Shown here one piece after another: positions 1 to 7,552 of a stretch of 16,856 nucleotides of DNA. The notes beneath the pieces were generated by a model. The model was not told the DNA's origin, searched no databases, and was given only the letters and a program-made list of their open reading frames with translations. The DNA comes from SIG603 sp964370115 (GTDB lineage: Bacteria > Bacillota > Clostridia > Oscillospirales > Acutalibacteraceae), in NCBI GenBank assembly GCA_964370115.1, contig CAYJIA010000045.1:1-16856 (forward strand), read 5' to 3'. Both the position numbers and the translations under genes were made by a program. Positions within the stretch are counted from its first letter, which is position 1. Every line of letters starts with the position of its first letter.

Positions 1-1399
1 GAGAAATTGTAAGACCGCCTGATTTTTTAGAGTCATAATCAAAATAACCTTGAGCATACATGTCTGTGTGGTCACCGATGATTTTGATTGAGTTTTTGTT
101 AGCACCAACAGTACCGTCAGCACCTAGACCCCAGAATTTACATGATGTTGTTCCTGCAGGAGCAGTATCGTCATCTTTAGATACAGGTAGAGATAGGTTA
201 GTAACGTCATCTACGATACCTACTGTAAAGTTCTTTTTGCTATTAGCTCCACCCATATTGTCATATACTGAGAATATAGCTGATGGTGGTGTGTCTTTTG
301 AACCTAGTCCATAACGACCTGAAAGAATTGGGCATGCGCCAAACTCTGTGCCGTTTACAGCTGCTAGTGTGTCTAGGAATAAAGGATCTCCTATAGCACC
401 TGGCTCTTTTGTTCTGTCAAGTACAGTGATGTATTTAACTGTAGAAGGCATAACGTCAAGTAGATATTTAGCAACGAATGGTCTGTAAAGTCTAACTTTA
501 ATCATACCAACTTTTCCGCCAGCGGCTACCATGTAGTCGATAACTTCTTCAATAGTTTCACAAACTGAACCCATAGCGATGATTACTTTTTCAGCATCAG
601 GAGCGCCATAGTAGTTAAATGGTTTGTAGTCTGTTCCTAGTTTTTCGTTAACTTTGTTCATGTAGTCAATAACAACGCCTGGTACTGCGTCATAATATTT
701 ATTACATGCTTCACGTGCTTGGAAGAAGATATCGCCGTTTTGAGCTTGTCCTCTTAGTACTGGATGCTCTGGGTTTAGTGCTCTTCTTCTAAATGCGTCA
801 ACTGCGTCCCAGTCAAGCATATCGCTTAAATCTTCATAATCCCATGTTTCGATTTTTTGAACTTCGTGAGAAGTACGGAAACCGTCAAAGAAATGAAGGA
901 AAGGAACTCTTCCTTTAATTGCACTAAGGTGAGCAACTGCGCCTAAGTCCATAACTTCTTGTGGGCTGTTCGCACATAGCATACCATAACCTGTTTGACG
1001 GCATGAGTATACGTCTGAGTGATCACCGAAGATGTTAAGAGCGTGAGTTGCAACTGTTCTTGCTGAAACATGGATAACAGATGGTAAAAGCTCACCAGCC
1101 ATTTTGTACATGTTTGGAATCATTAGTAGCAAACCTTGAGATGCTGTGTAAGTTGTTGTCAAAGCACCTGCTGTAAGAGATCCGTGAACAGCACCCGCGG
1201 CACCAGCCTCAGATTGCATTTCTGTAACTCTTACTTCTCTGCCAAATAGATTTTTTCTACCTGCAGCAGCGTATTTGTCGGTCTCGTCAGCCATGTTTGA
1301 AGATGGCGTGATTGGGTAGATAGCAGCAACGTCTGTAAACGCGTAAGAAACGTGAGCAGCAGCGGTGTTACCATCCATGGTTTTCATAATTCTGGCCAT
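1..1399 (-). CDS. nifJ: Pyruvate:ferredoxin (flavodoxin) oxidoreductase, N-terminal part
   Basis: This gene encodes the single-chain PFOR that oxidises pyruvate with CoA to acetyl-CoA and CO2 and reduces ferredoxin or flavodoxin in the cytoplasm of anaerobes. The frame is open from an ATG at 1399 to the window edge, giving 466 residues of a family usually about 1170-1200 long, so it is cut by the window and not broken. Residues known from the Desulfovibrio africanus enzyme fall at the same numbers: Thr31 in YPITPSS, Glu64 in MQSEAG and Arg114 in SARTVATHALN. These belong to the pyruvate-binding domain I. GDHSDVYSCRQTG follows, then domain II with LDRTKEPGA, and the start of the next domain with KFWGLGADGTVGANKN. 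The start is set by AAGGAGGAG at 1408-1416, eight bases upstream. A sigma-A promoter lies at 1462-1490. The gene appears to be transcribed alone, divergent from the CNNM gene. The assignment is very secure. Confidence 0.97.
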   Translation of the reverse strand, partial: MARIMKTMDGNTAAAHVSYAFTDVAAIYPITPSSNMADETDKYAAAGRKNLFGREVRVTEMQSEAGAAGAVHGSLTAGALTTTYTASQGLLLMIPNMYKMAGELLPSVIHVSARTVATHALNIFGDHSDVYSCRQTGYGMLCANSPQEVMDLGAVAHLSAIKGRVPFLHFFDGFRTSHEVQKIETWDYEDLSDMLDWDAVDAFRRRALNPEHPVLRGQAQNGDIFFQAREACNKYYDAVPGVVIDYMNKVNEKLGTDYKPFNYYGAPDAEKVIIAMGSVCETIEEVIDYMVAAGGKVGMIKVRLYRPFVAKYLLDVMPSTVKYITVLDRTKEPGAIGDPLFLDTLAAVNGTEFGACPILSGRYGLGSKDTPPSAIFSVYDNMGGANSKKNFTVGIVDDVTNLSLPVSKDDDTAPAGTTSCKFWGLGADGTVGANKNSIKIIGDHTDMYAQGYFDYDSKKSGGLTIS

Positions 1400-1461
1400 T
1401 AATAAAACTCCTCCTTAAGGATACAATGTAAGAATATTGACAGCTTTCGCCGTACATTGTT

Positions 1462-1490
1462 ATTTTATCATCAATTACCTTATATGTAAA
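1462..1490 (-). promoter_or_regulatory. Sigma-A promoter of nifJ
   Basis: Read on the minus strand, TTTACA (1485-1490) and TAAAAT (1462-1467) are separated by 17 bases, one mismatch each to the TTGACA/TATAAT consensus. Transcription would begin near 1455, leaving a leader of about 55 bases. In that leader, 1440-1453 can fold as a hairpin with a GAAA tetraloop (ACGGC/GCTGT). The 8-base inverted repeat ACAATGTA/TACATTGT (1453-1460 and 1423-1430) flanks it. Functional use is inferred from the sequence match alone. Confidence 0.75.
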
Positions 1491-1538
1491 GGCTAATATA
1501 AGTAAAATTTGTGTTTTTTACTAACTTTTTTTCTATAG

Positions 1539-1568
1539 TTGACATTTCATACCACTTTATAGTAGAAT
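1539..1568 (+). promoter_or_regulatory. Sigma-A promoter of the CNNM-family gene
   Basis: TTGACA (1539-1544), a perfect -35 box, is followed after 18 bases by TAGAAT (1563-1568), one mismatch from TATAAT. The predicted start, near 1575, lies about 30 bases before the ATG at 1605. The rest of the 1400-1604 gap holds only this promoter, the divergent nifJ promoter and the nifJ leader. Confidence 0.75.
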
Positions 1569-1604
1569 AAATCCGTATAAATTGAATTTTTGGAGGAATT
1601 ATAT

Positions 1605-2954
1605 ATGCCTGATCCTGACGGTAGTAGTTATTTAAACGCAGATTTTCTAAACATTGTCCTTATTTTATTATTTTTTATTTTAGGGATTATCTATTCTTGT
1701 TGTGAAGCCTATCTTCACAATATCAATGAGAAAAAACTAAAAAAAACAGCAGATAAATCGATAGGAAGCGCTAAAAAGCTTTTGAAAATTAGAGACAGCG
1801 AAAACGATATAATCTTAGCATCAAGATTTGCACTGAGTTTTTGGGGGATACTAAGTGTCTCATTTGCTTCTTTAGTTGTAGCGCCTAAAATTAATCTTTT
1901 CATCGGACTTAATCCGGTAATTGCCTTTTTATTAAACTTTTTGATATCACTACTTGTGTTTTCACTACTGTTTTTTATTTTAGCCGATTTGTTGCCTAAA
2001 AAATTAATAGCACATAAGTCAGAAAGCTTTACTTTTGCACGCGCATCTTTTATAATTTTCTTTTACTATGCTTCCCTACCGCTTTCAAAGTTTGTAAATT
2101 TCATGAGTAATTCAATACTTCGAATTTTCGGATTTGACCCAAAAAATCTCGACAACTCTGTTACAGAGGAAGAGATTATACTTATGGTAGGCGCCGGTGA
2201 AGAAAACGGAGCAATCGAAGAGCACGAGAAAGATATGATAGAAAATATACTGGAATTTAACGATATTTCGGTAAGCGAAATTATGACACATAGAACGGAT
2301 ATATGTGCAATTGAGAACACAGCTTCTATTGAAGATGTTATAAAACTTGCAGTTGAAGAGGGTTTTTCGAGAATACCTGTCTATCAAAATGATATTGACG
2401 CCATTGTAGGTATTTGTTATGTAAAAGATTTACTTCCCTACATCGGAAAATTTGTACCAGAGAGCATAACGCTTACAGATATAATAAGACCTGCATACTT
2501 TATTCCTGAGAGCAAAAAATGCAATCAGCTTTTTGCCGAACTTAAAGAGAGAAAGCTTCAAATTGCTGTTATTATTGACGAATATGGCGGTACCTATGGA
2601 CTAATCACATTAGAAGACCTTTTAGAGTCCATTGTCGGTAATATTCAAGATGAGTACGACAATGAAGAAGAAGAGATAAAAAAGCTTAGTGATTATGAGT
2701 TTACTGTCGATGGTAGCACGTCTATAAACGAAGTGTCTGACCTTGCAGGATTTGACTTGCCAGAGGGCGACTATGACACTATTGCAGGGTTTATAACAGA
2801 AAAGCTTGGTAGAATACTTAAAGACAACGAACATCCCGTTATTGTGACAGAGGGTTTAGAATTTAAAGTACTAGAGGTCGAAGACCAACGTATTACACGA
2901 CTAAATGTAAAAAAACTTGTTAATAATAATGATAAAGAAGACGATGATAAATAA
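1605..2954 (+). CDS. CNNM/CorC-HlyC family membrane protein with CBS pair
   Basis: The 449-residue protein has the family's usual architecture. An N-terminal CNNM (DUF21) transmembrane domain covers about residues 10-185, with hydrophobic helices near 14-32, 75-95, 105-130 and 140-165 and the family's PKKLIAHKSE segment after the third. A pair of CBS domains follows (about 205-330, starting at VSEIMTHRTDICAI). A CorC/HlyC (transporter-associated) domain comes last (about 350-435). Relatives such as bacterial MpfA/CorC-type proteins are linked to Mg2+ efflux or homeostasis, with ATP or Mg-ATP sensed by the CBS pair; older annotation as 'hemolysin' is misleading. I chose ATG 1605, eight bases after GGAGGA (1592-1597). 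The in-frame TTG at 1590 would place the ribosome site inside the coding sequence. The gene has its own promoter and terminator, so it is a single-gene unit. The exact ion is not visible from sequence. Confidence 0.9.
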   Translation: MPDPDGSSYLNADFLNIVLILLFFILGIIYSCCEAYLHNINEKKLKKTADKSIGSAKKLLKIRDSENDIILASRFALSFWGILSVSFASLVVAPKINLFIGLNPVIAFLLNFLISLLVFSLLFFILADLLPKKLIAHKSESFTFARASFIIFFYYASLPLSKFVNFMSNSILRIFGFDPKNLDNSVTEEEIILMVGAGEENGAIEEHEKDMIENILEFNDISVSEIMTHRTDICAIENTASIEDVIKLAVEEGFSRIPVYQNDIDAIVGICYVKDLLPYIGKFVPESITLTDIIRPAYFIPESKKCNQLFAELKERKLQIAVIIDEYGGTYGLITLEDLLESIVGNIQDEYDNEEEEIKKLSDYEFTVDGSTSINEVSDLAGFDLPEGDYDTIAGFITEKLGRILKDNEHPVIVTEGLEFKVLEVEDQRITRLNVKKLVNNNDKEDDDK

Positions 2955-2958
2955 AATT

Positions 2959-2989
2959 AAACAGGGTGGAATTTCTGCCCTGTTTTTTA
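2959..2989 (+). terminator. Intrinsic terminator after the CNNM gene
   Basis: AACAGGG (2960-2966) pairs with CCCTGTT (2978-2984) around an 11-base loop, followed directly by a T-rich run (TTTTTTATT). It separates the CNNM gene from murT. Confidence 0.85.
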
Positions 2990-3031
2990 TTAATAATACT
3001 TAAAAGTGAAGAATTTGAAAGGTAACGTTTT

Positions 3032-4342
3032 ATGTTGAAATTTTTTTCCATACTTATATGCAAAATCTTGGTCATAGTCGGTAAAATGCTCGGCAAAGGC
3101 AGTTCGCTTCCAGGCAAAATCGCACTTAGGATTTGTCCAAATGTTTTAAGCAAGATTAAACTTCCTAAATATGTAATAGCCTTTACAGGTAGTAATGGAA
3201 AAACATCTGCAACAGAAATGATAGCACAGGTTTTAAGAGATAGCGGTATGCGTGTGGTGCATAACAAAGAGGGTTCAAATCAAATCGAAGGCATTGCGAC
3301 CCTTTTACTAAAAAATAGTTCTGTATTTGGAAAAGTTAATGCCGATGCCGTAGTACTTGAGAGTGACGAGAGATATGCAAGGCATACCTTTAAACATTTT
3401 GTACCGACTCACTATGTAATTAATAACCTTTACAGAGACCAGCTCACAAGAAATGGACATCCAATTATCACTTATAACGCAATTGAGGAAAGTATCCACG
3501 GTGGAACCTTGATTTTAAACGGTGACGACCCTTTAGTTTGTATGTTTGGTCAAAATAGAAACGCCGTATATTTTTCAATGTGCGAAAATTACCTGAGTTC
3601 TAAAACTCAAGACTATATTTATAACGATGGTGCCTATTGTCCTTCTTGTGGTGAAGTTATGGATTACAGCTTTTATCACTATAATCAAGTGGGTAAATTT
3701 TCCTGTACCTCATGTGATTTTAAATCACCCATGGCAAAATACCGCATTACAAATGTAGATTTAGAAGAAGCAACACTTGAAATTGATAGTCAGTATACAA
3801 TAAATCTTTCGCTTAAAAGCCTTTACAATGCATATAACATTTTGTCGGTATATGCACTTTGTAGAGAGTTAAAAGTTCCTTGTCAAACTATTATTTCAAG
3901 CCTTAATAATTATGTAATGAAAAACGATAGAATTCTATCTTTTATGGTAGGAAATAAAAATGGACAACTGTTCACATCAAAACATGAAAATTCAATCTCA
4001 TATAACCAATCTATAAATATGGCAACTATGCAAAAAGAGGACAGCACAGTAATGATTTTTGTAGATGCAATAAGTCGAAAATATTATACATGTGAAACCT
4101 CATGGCTTTGGGACATAGATTTTGAAAGATTAGAAAATTCTAATAACATAAAAAATATTATTCTATGTGGCGAGTACTGCTATGATTTAGAACTAAGGTT
4201 TAGGGATACAAACCTTAACTACAAAAGCTTTATTAATGTATCACAGGCACTTGAACATTTCAAAAATGGAGATACGGATAAACTTATTGCTATTACCTGT
4301 TTTTCAGATAAGGCAAAACTTTTAAGCGAGGTAAAATTATGA
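3032..4342 (+). CDS. murT: MurT-like Mur ligase (lipid II isoglutaminyl synthase ligase subunit)
   Basis: MurT is the ATP-dependent ligase subunit that, with GatD, amidates D-glutamate in the lipid II stem peptide to D-isoglutamine. The 436-residue protein shows the Mur-ligase P-loop GSNGKTS (53-59), HNKEGSNQIEGIATLL (about 77-92) and the YRDQLTRNG segment (134-142). A four-cysteine zinc ribbon is inserted in the middle (Cys203, 206, 225, 228), a MurT hallmark, and a C-terminal DUF1727 domain carries TSWLWDIDFE (356-365). Where I remember typical MurTs having an Asp just before the SW motif, which completes the GatD catalytic triad, this protein has Glu355 (CETSW); that comparison is from memory. 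The ATP site looks intact. A modest AAAGG (3018-3022) precedes the ATG. The stop overlaps the next start by four bases (ATGA), implying coupled translation with the GatD-like gene. No clear separate promoter is visible in 2990-3031. Confidence 0.9.
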   Translation: MLKFFSILICKILVIVGKMLGKGSSLPGKIALRICPNVLSKIKLPKYVIAFTGSNGKTSATEMIAQVLRDSGMRVVHNKEGSNQIEGIATLLLKNSSVFGKVNADAVVLESDERYARHTFKHFVPTHYVINNLYRDQLTRNGHPIITYNAIEESIHGGTLILNGDDPLVCMFGQNRNAVYFSMCENYLSSKTQDYIYNDGAYCPSCGEVMDYSFYHYNQVGKFSCTSCDFKSPMAKYRITNVDLEEATLEIDSQYTINLSLKSLYNAYNILSVYALCRELKVPCQTIISSLNNYVMKNDRILSFMVGNKNGQLFTSKHENSISYNQSINMATMQKEDSTVMIFVDAISRKYYTCETSWLWDIDFERLENSNNIKNIILCGEYCYDLELRFRDTNLNYKSFINVSQALEHFKNGDTDKLIAITCFSDKAKLLSEVKL

Positions 4343-4992
4343 TAAAACTTGCATACCTTGCCTATGATTTAATGAATTTATATGGCGATGTAGGAAATAT
4401 TAAGATATTAAAACATTATTTAGGCGATGAACTTCAAATTATAAATATAAAAAAAGGCGATAGTCTAAATTTCGATGATTACGATTTTATCTATATGGGT
4501 GCAGGCACTGAAAAATCACTTTTACTTTGTCTAGAATGGCTAAGACCATATAAAGCTGAGATTTTTGAGGCTATAAAAAATAAGCCTTGTTTATTTTCAG
4601 GCAATAGCTTTGAGATTTTAGGAAAAAGTCTTATGCTAGACGATAAAACTTATGAGGGATTAAATATTTTTAACTTTGATGTAAAAATTGACCTAAAGAC
4701 AAGAGAGACAAAAGATTTTATCGAGATCTCTCCCCTATTTTCTGAAAAAATTATAGGCTTTATAAATCGTTCTAGTAAAATCTCAAACTTAGAAAATTCT
4801 TTATTTGAAAATAAAGACATAGCAATTTTAAAGGACAAGTTTTTAGGAATAAACCTATGTGGTCCTGTTTTGCTAAAAAACCCACAGCTACTAAATCACT
4901 ATTTAAAAATGATGAAAAGTGATTTTGAAAAACCGTTAGAGCTTGAGTACAAGGCGTATAACATGAGTGTGAAAAATCTAAATAAAAACTAA
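4339..4992 (+). CDS. gatD: GatD-like subunit, probably lacking glutaminase activity
   Basis: GatD is the class I glutamine amidotransferase subunit that feeds ammonia to MurT. This 217-residue protein has the family N-terminus (NLYGDVGNI, 13-21) and C-terminal GINLCGPVLLKNP (170-182), and its ATGA overlap with murT is the canonical arrangement. The catalytic residues do not match, however. Where active GatDs read CGGYQ-LG, this reads SGNSFEILG (87-95), putting Gly88 at the nucleophile Cys position; the nearest Cys is residue 84. Where active enzymes have H in LHGP-L-KN, this has Cys174. GFENH is replaced by GFINR (140-144). It is somewhat shorter than the Staphylococcus aureus protein (about 243). 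The frame is intact, so this is a maintained gene, perhaps a scaffold or pseudo-enzyme partner of MurT. Family membership is secure; loss of activity is inferred from the motif comparison. Confidence 0.8.
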   Translation: MIKLAYLAYDLMNLYGDVGNIKILKHYLGDELQIINIKKGDSLNFDDYDFIYMGAGTEKSLLLCLEWLRPYKAEIFEAIKNKPCLFSGNSFEILGKSLMLDDKTYEGLNIFNFDVKIDLKTRETKDFIEISPLFSEKIIGFINRSSKISNLENSLFENKDIAILKDKFLGINLCGPVLLKNPQLLNHYLKMMKSDFEKPLELEYKAYNMSVKNLNKN

Positions 4993-5010
4993 ATTTAAGT
5001 GGAGTATAAA

Positions 5011-5880
5011 ATGAGTAAACCTTTCATAACAAAAAACAAAGTCCAAGACTTTATACTAATGAATATCGGTATTTTGCTTTTAGCAGCAGGTATTTACTTT
5101 TTCAAATTCCCAAACGATTTCACAACTGGTGGCGTGAGTGGTATAGTTGTCATATTGTCGGCACTTCCAATACCAATTTCGACTGGTACAATTATGATGC
5201 TCATAAACCTTTTATTCCTAATAGCGGGTTTCATCTTTTTGGGTCGTGGCATTGGCGCAAAGTCAATCTACTGCACTGTCGCCTTATCACTTGCTATTCA
5301 GCTATTTGAGATATTTTATCCCATGATAAGCCCTTTAACTGATCAAAAAATGCTAGAGCTTGCATTTTCTATAATTCTTCCGGGAATAGGTTCGGCAATA
5401 CTATTTACCCTTGGTGCTTGTTCTGGTGGCACCGACATTTTGGCACTAATAATTGGAAAACACACAGGAATAGAGCTTGGTTCATCGCTTTTGTATAGCG
5501 ATTTCCTAATTACCTTTTCTACTTTGTTTTTCTTCGGTATCGAAACTTGTCTTTATTCAATGCTTGGGCTTATACTTAAATCTTTTGTAATTGACAATGT
5601 TATCGAAAATATAAGCACTAAAAAGATAGTTATTATTATAAGTGAATATAAAGATGAAATCACTCAGTACATAATAAAAGAGCTCAACCGTGGTGTGACC
5701 GTGTGGGATTGCACAGGCGGTTTTACAGCAGTTAAAAAAACTTCAATGCTAACAGCACTAAACAGGATTCAGGCTCGAAATCTTCGTGCTTACGTAAAAG
5801 AAATTGACCCAAAGGCGTTTATAATCATAAACAACACAACCGAGGTCATAGGAAAAGGCTTCTTTAGGGCGACGGATTAA
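5011..5880 (+). CDS. YitT family membrane protein (DUF161 + DUF2179)
   Basis: The 289-residue protein has five or six hydrophobic helices in its first about 200 residues. These include the family signature FPNDFTTGGVSGI (33-45) and a second glycine-rich ACSGGTDILALIIGKHTG element, the internally duplicated YitT motif. A soluble C-terminal DUF2179 domain (about 215-285) carries NRGVTVWDCTGGF and ends with a conserved-looking INNTTEVIGKGF. YitT proteins are integral membrane proteins of unsettled function. I chose ATG 5011 because GTGGAG (4999-5004) sits seven bases upstream. The in-frame GTG at 4999 would use the ribosome site as coding sequence. The gene starts 18 bases after gatD, so it is likely the third gene of the murT operon, although no functional link to peptidoglycan amidation is shown. 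Confidence 0.9.
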   Translation: MSKPFITKNKVQDFILMNIGILLLAAGIYFFKFPNDFTTGGVSGIVVILSALPIPISTGTIMMLINLLFLIAGFIFLGRGIGAKSIYCTVALSLAIQLFEIFYPMISPLTDQKMLELAFSIILPGIGSAILFTLGACSGGTDILALIIGKHTGIELGSSLLYSDFLITFSTLFFFGIETCLYSMLGLILKSFVIDNVIENISTKKIVIIISEYKDEITQYIIKELNRGVTVWDCTGGFTAVKKTSMLTALNRIQARNLRAYVKEIDPKAFIIINNTTEVIGKGFFRATD

Positions 5881-5907
5881 ATTAATAATTATTTATATAT
5901 ATGACAA

Positions 5908-5937
5908 AATCGGGTGGAGTTCAAGTTCCACCCGATT
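5908..5937. terminator. Perfect 11-bp hairpin after yitT
   Basis: AATCGGGTGGA (5908-5918) pairs perfectly with TCCACCCGATT (5927-5937) around an 8-base loop. On the + strand it is followed by CCAAAAACTC and has no U-tract. On the - strand ATTTTGTC follows, which is a weak one. It may be a poor terminator for either direction, an RNA-stabilising 3' stem, or the edge of the adjacent repeat-like region. Confidence 0.5.
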
Positions 5938-5969
5938 CCAAAAACTCTAGCAACAAAAGATGCCGCGCA

Positions 5970-6008
5970 AAGAGGAAGCTTTTTTTATCGCAAAAAGCTT
6001 CCTTTTTT
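5970..6008 (+). terminator. Strong intrinsic terminator of the murT-gatD-yitT operon
   Basis: GGAAGCTTTTT (5974-5984) pairs with AAAAAGCTTCC (5992-6002) around a 7-base loop, extended by four weaker pairs on the outside, and six T residues follow (6003-6008). On the - strand a shorter TCTTT follows the same stem, so partial bidirectional use is possible for the converging MATE operon. Confidence 0.85.
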
Positions 6009-6054
6009 GCCCCTTTGTGGCAAAATTCACCTTCAAAAATGTTCTTTTGAGGAT

Positions 6055-6125
6055 AAGATTTCGTTTTCTGCGGAAAACGCCTCAGGGCTCTGCCCTAAGC
6101 CCCCGAAATCTTTTGAAAAAGATTT
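6055..6125. repeat. Branched, hairpin-rich noncoding element (candidate dispersed repeat)
   Basis: An outer stem AAGATTTCG/CGAAATCTT (6055-6063 with 6104-6112) encloses two hairpins: CGTTTTC/GAAAACG (6062-6068 with 6073-6079, overlapping the outer stem by two bases) and AGGGC/GCCCT (6084-6088 with 6092-6096). The 3' outer arm can instead form AAATCTTT/AAAGATTT (6106-6113 with 6118-6125). A further small stem, CTTCGT/ACGAAG (6140-6145 with 6153-6158), precedes the MATE gene's 3' end. The whole 5881-6187 gap holds no convincing gene. It resembles noncoding repeats scattered through gut Clostridia, but only one copy is in view, so repeat status is inferred. Confidence 0.5.
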
Positions 6126-6187
6126 ATTAAAACTTTTATCTTCGTAAAAATAACGAAGTGCTATCTCTTTTTCCACCAGATTTTAAA

Positions 6188-7549
6188 TTACTTAGCTTTC
6201 TTACAAATCTTCCGAATACTCATAAAGTAAACACTTGATAATACAATAGTAGCTGCAACCCATGCAGAAACTTCTGCAAAGTATATGCCCATTACTCCGA
6301 TTATTGGAGGTGCGATAAGAACCACTGAAATTCTTAAAGCTAGCTCAGAAATACCCGAAATCATCGGTGTAATCGTGTTTCCAAGTCCCATAAGAGCCGA
6401 ACGATAAATATAAAGTAAATACAAAATAGGTAAAAATACGCTCATAATAAATAAGTAAGTATATGCAATATCCATGGCTTGAGCTACTTGTTCAGGAGTA
6501 CCTGTGATAAATAGACTTAAAATATTTCTGCCAAAAATAATCATACAAGCAGCAATAATAGCCGAGGTTGCCACTGCAATTACAGCAACAGAGCGCATAC
6601 CCTTTTTTATTCTATCAATCTTACCAGCGCCTAAATTTTGACCGACATAAGATGTCACAGCATATCCATATGAACTAGATGCGATCTCAAGTAGTCCGAA
6701 AAGCTTCATTGTCGCAGTGTAACCTGCGATAAAAAGCATTTCATATCTGTTAATTACAGATTGCACTACCATTCCACCGATGGCTATAATACCATTTTGT
6801 AAAGAAATTGGTGAGCCTAGCTTTAATAAACTTACAATCATATTTTTTGACGGCTTTAGATAAGATTTTTTTAGTTTTATAATAGTTATTTTTCTTATAG
6901 CTATAAAACAATACACACTTGCAAAAAGTTGTGCCATTAAAGTTGCAACGGCTGCTCCTGCTATTCCAAACTCAAATACAACTACAAAAAGTAAATCTAA
7001 GCCAATATTTAAAAAAGCAGCTATAATCATTGCATAAAGCGGTGTTCGACTGTCTCCTAATGAGCGCAAAATAGCGGCCAAGAGATTATAGCACATAACG
7101 ATAGGAATACCTGCGTACATTATTCTAAGGTATAACATAGCGCTTTCCATGATGGTTTCGGGAGTTCCAAGTATATTGTGTGCAGGCTGTGCGACAAGTT
7201 GCCCTACGAGCAAAAGAAAAAGTGAAATAACCGCACACAGCGTAATAGATGCACCTACTACTTTGCTAAGCTTTTTATTGTCTCCTGCACCAAAATTTTG
7301 CGACATGGATATAGAAAAACCTTGGGTAACACCTTGCATCATTCCTACAGCCATCCAGTTAAGCCAGTCTGAGGCACCGATAGCTGCGAGCGCTTCTATT
7401 CCTATAAATTGGCCGACAATTGCGGTATCTGTTACAGTATAAAGTTGTTGGAAGACATTACCAAGCATTAATGGTAGTGCGAACACTACCATTAATTTTG
7501 CAGGAGAGCCTTCCGTTAACTTCTTAACTCTTTGTGTATTTGTTTTCAT
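6188..7549 (-). CDS. MATE family efflux transporter
   Basis: The 453-residue polytopic membrane protein is the normal length for the family and has about twelve hydrophobic helices in two repeated halves. The N-terminal half contains GSPAKLMVVFALPLMLGNVFQQLYTVTDTAIVGQFIG-type sequence (about 14-50) with the MATE-typical Q-Y--D---VG pattern. The matching opening of the second half is near residue 240 (LLKLGSPISLQNG). MATE proteins export cationic drugs, toxins or metabolites using Na+ or H+ gradients; the substrate cannot be read from sequence. The ATG at 7549 is three bases after the ktrB stop and has only a weak GGA upstream, suggesting translation coupled to ktrB. It is the last gene of a queT-ktrB-MATE unit and runs into the hairpin-rich gap at 5881-6187. 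Confidence 0.93.
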   Translation of the reverse strand: MKTNTQRVKKLTEGSPAKLMVVFALPLMLGNVFQQLYTVTDTAIVGQFIGIEALAAIGASDWLNWMAVGMMQGVTQGFSISMSQNFGAGDNKKLSKVVGASITLCAVISLFLLLVGQLVAQPAHNILGTPETIMESAMLYLRIMYAGIPIVMCYNLLAAILRSLGDSRTPLYAMIIAAFLNIGLDLLFVVVFEFGIAGAAVATLMAQLFASVYCFIAIRKITIIKLKKSYLKPSKNMIVSLLKLGSPISLQNGIIAIGGMVVQSVINRYEMLFIAGYTATMKLFGLLEIASSSYGYAVTSYVGQNLGAGKIDRIKKGMRSVAVIAVATSAIIAACMIIFGRNILSLFITGTPEQVAQAMDIAYTYLFIMSVFLPILYLLYIYRSALMGLGNTITPMISGISELALRISVVLIAPPIIGVMGIYFAEVSAWVAATIVLSSVYFMSIRKICKKAK

Positions 7550-7552
7550 TTT

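Noticed and set aside
60..314. 84-codon frame on the + strand at the window start
   Set aside because: It is antisense to nifJ, whose minus-strand frame is unmistakable and covers the whole stretch.
1590..1604. TTG start for the CNNM-family gene
   Set aside because: It would make GGAGGA part of the coding sequence. ATG 1605 has that ribosome site at the correct distance.
4999..5010. GTG start for the YitT-family gene
   Set aside because: The GTGGAG forming this start is the ribosome site for ATG 5011.
5914..6147. 77-codon open frame on the + strand after yitT
   Set aside because: It lies wholly over the terminator and the multi-hairpin element, has no ribosome site before its ATG, and its first codons fall in a hairpin loop. 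It is best read as chance translation of a noncoding repeat.
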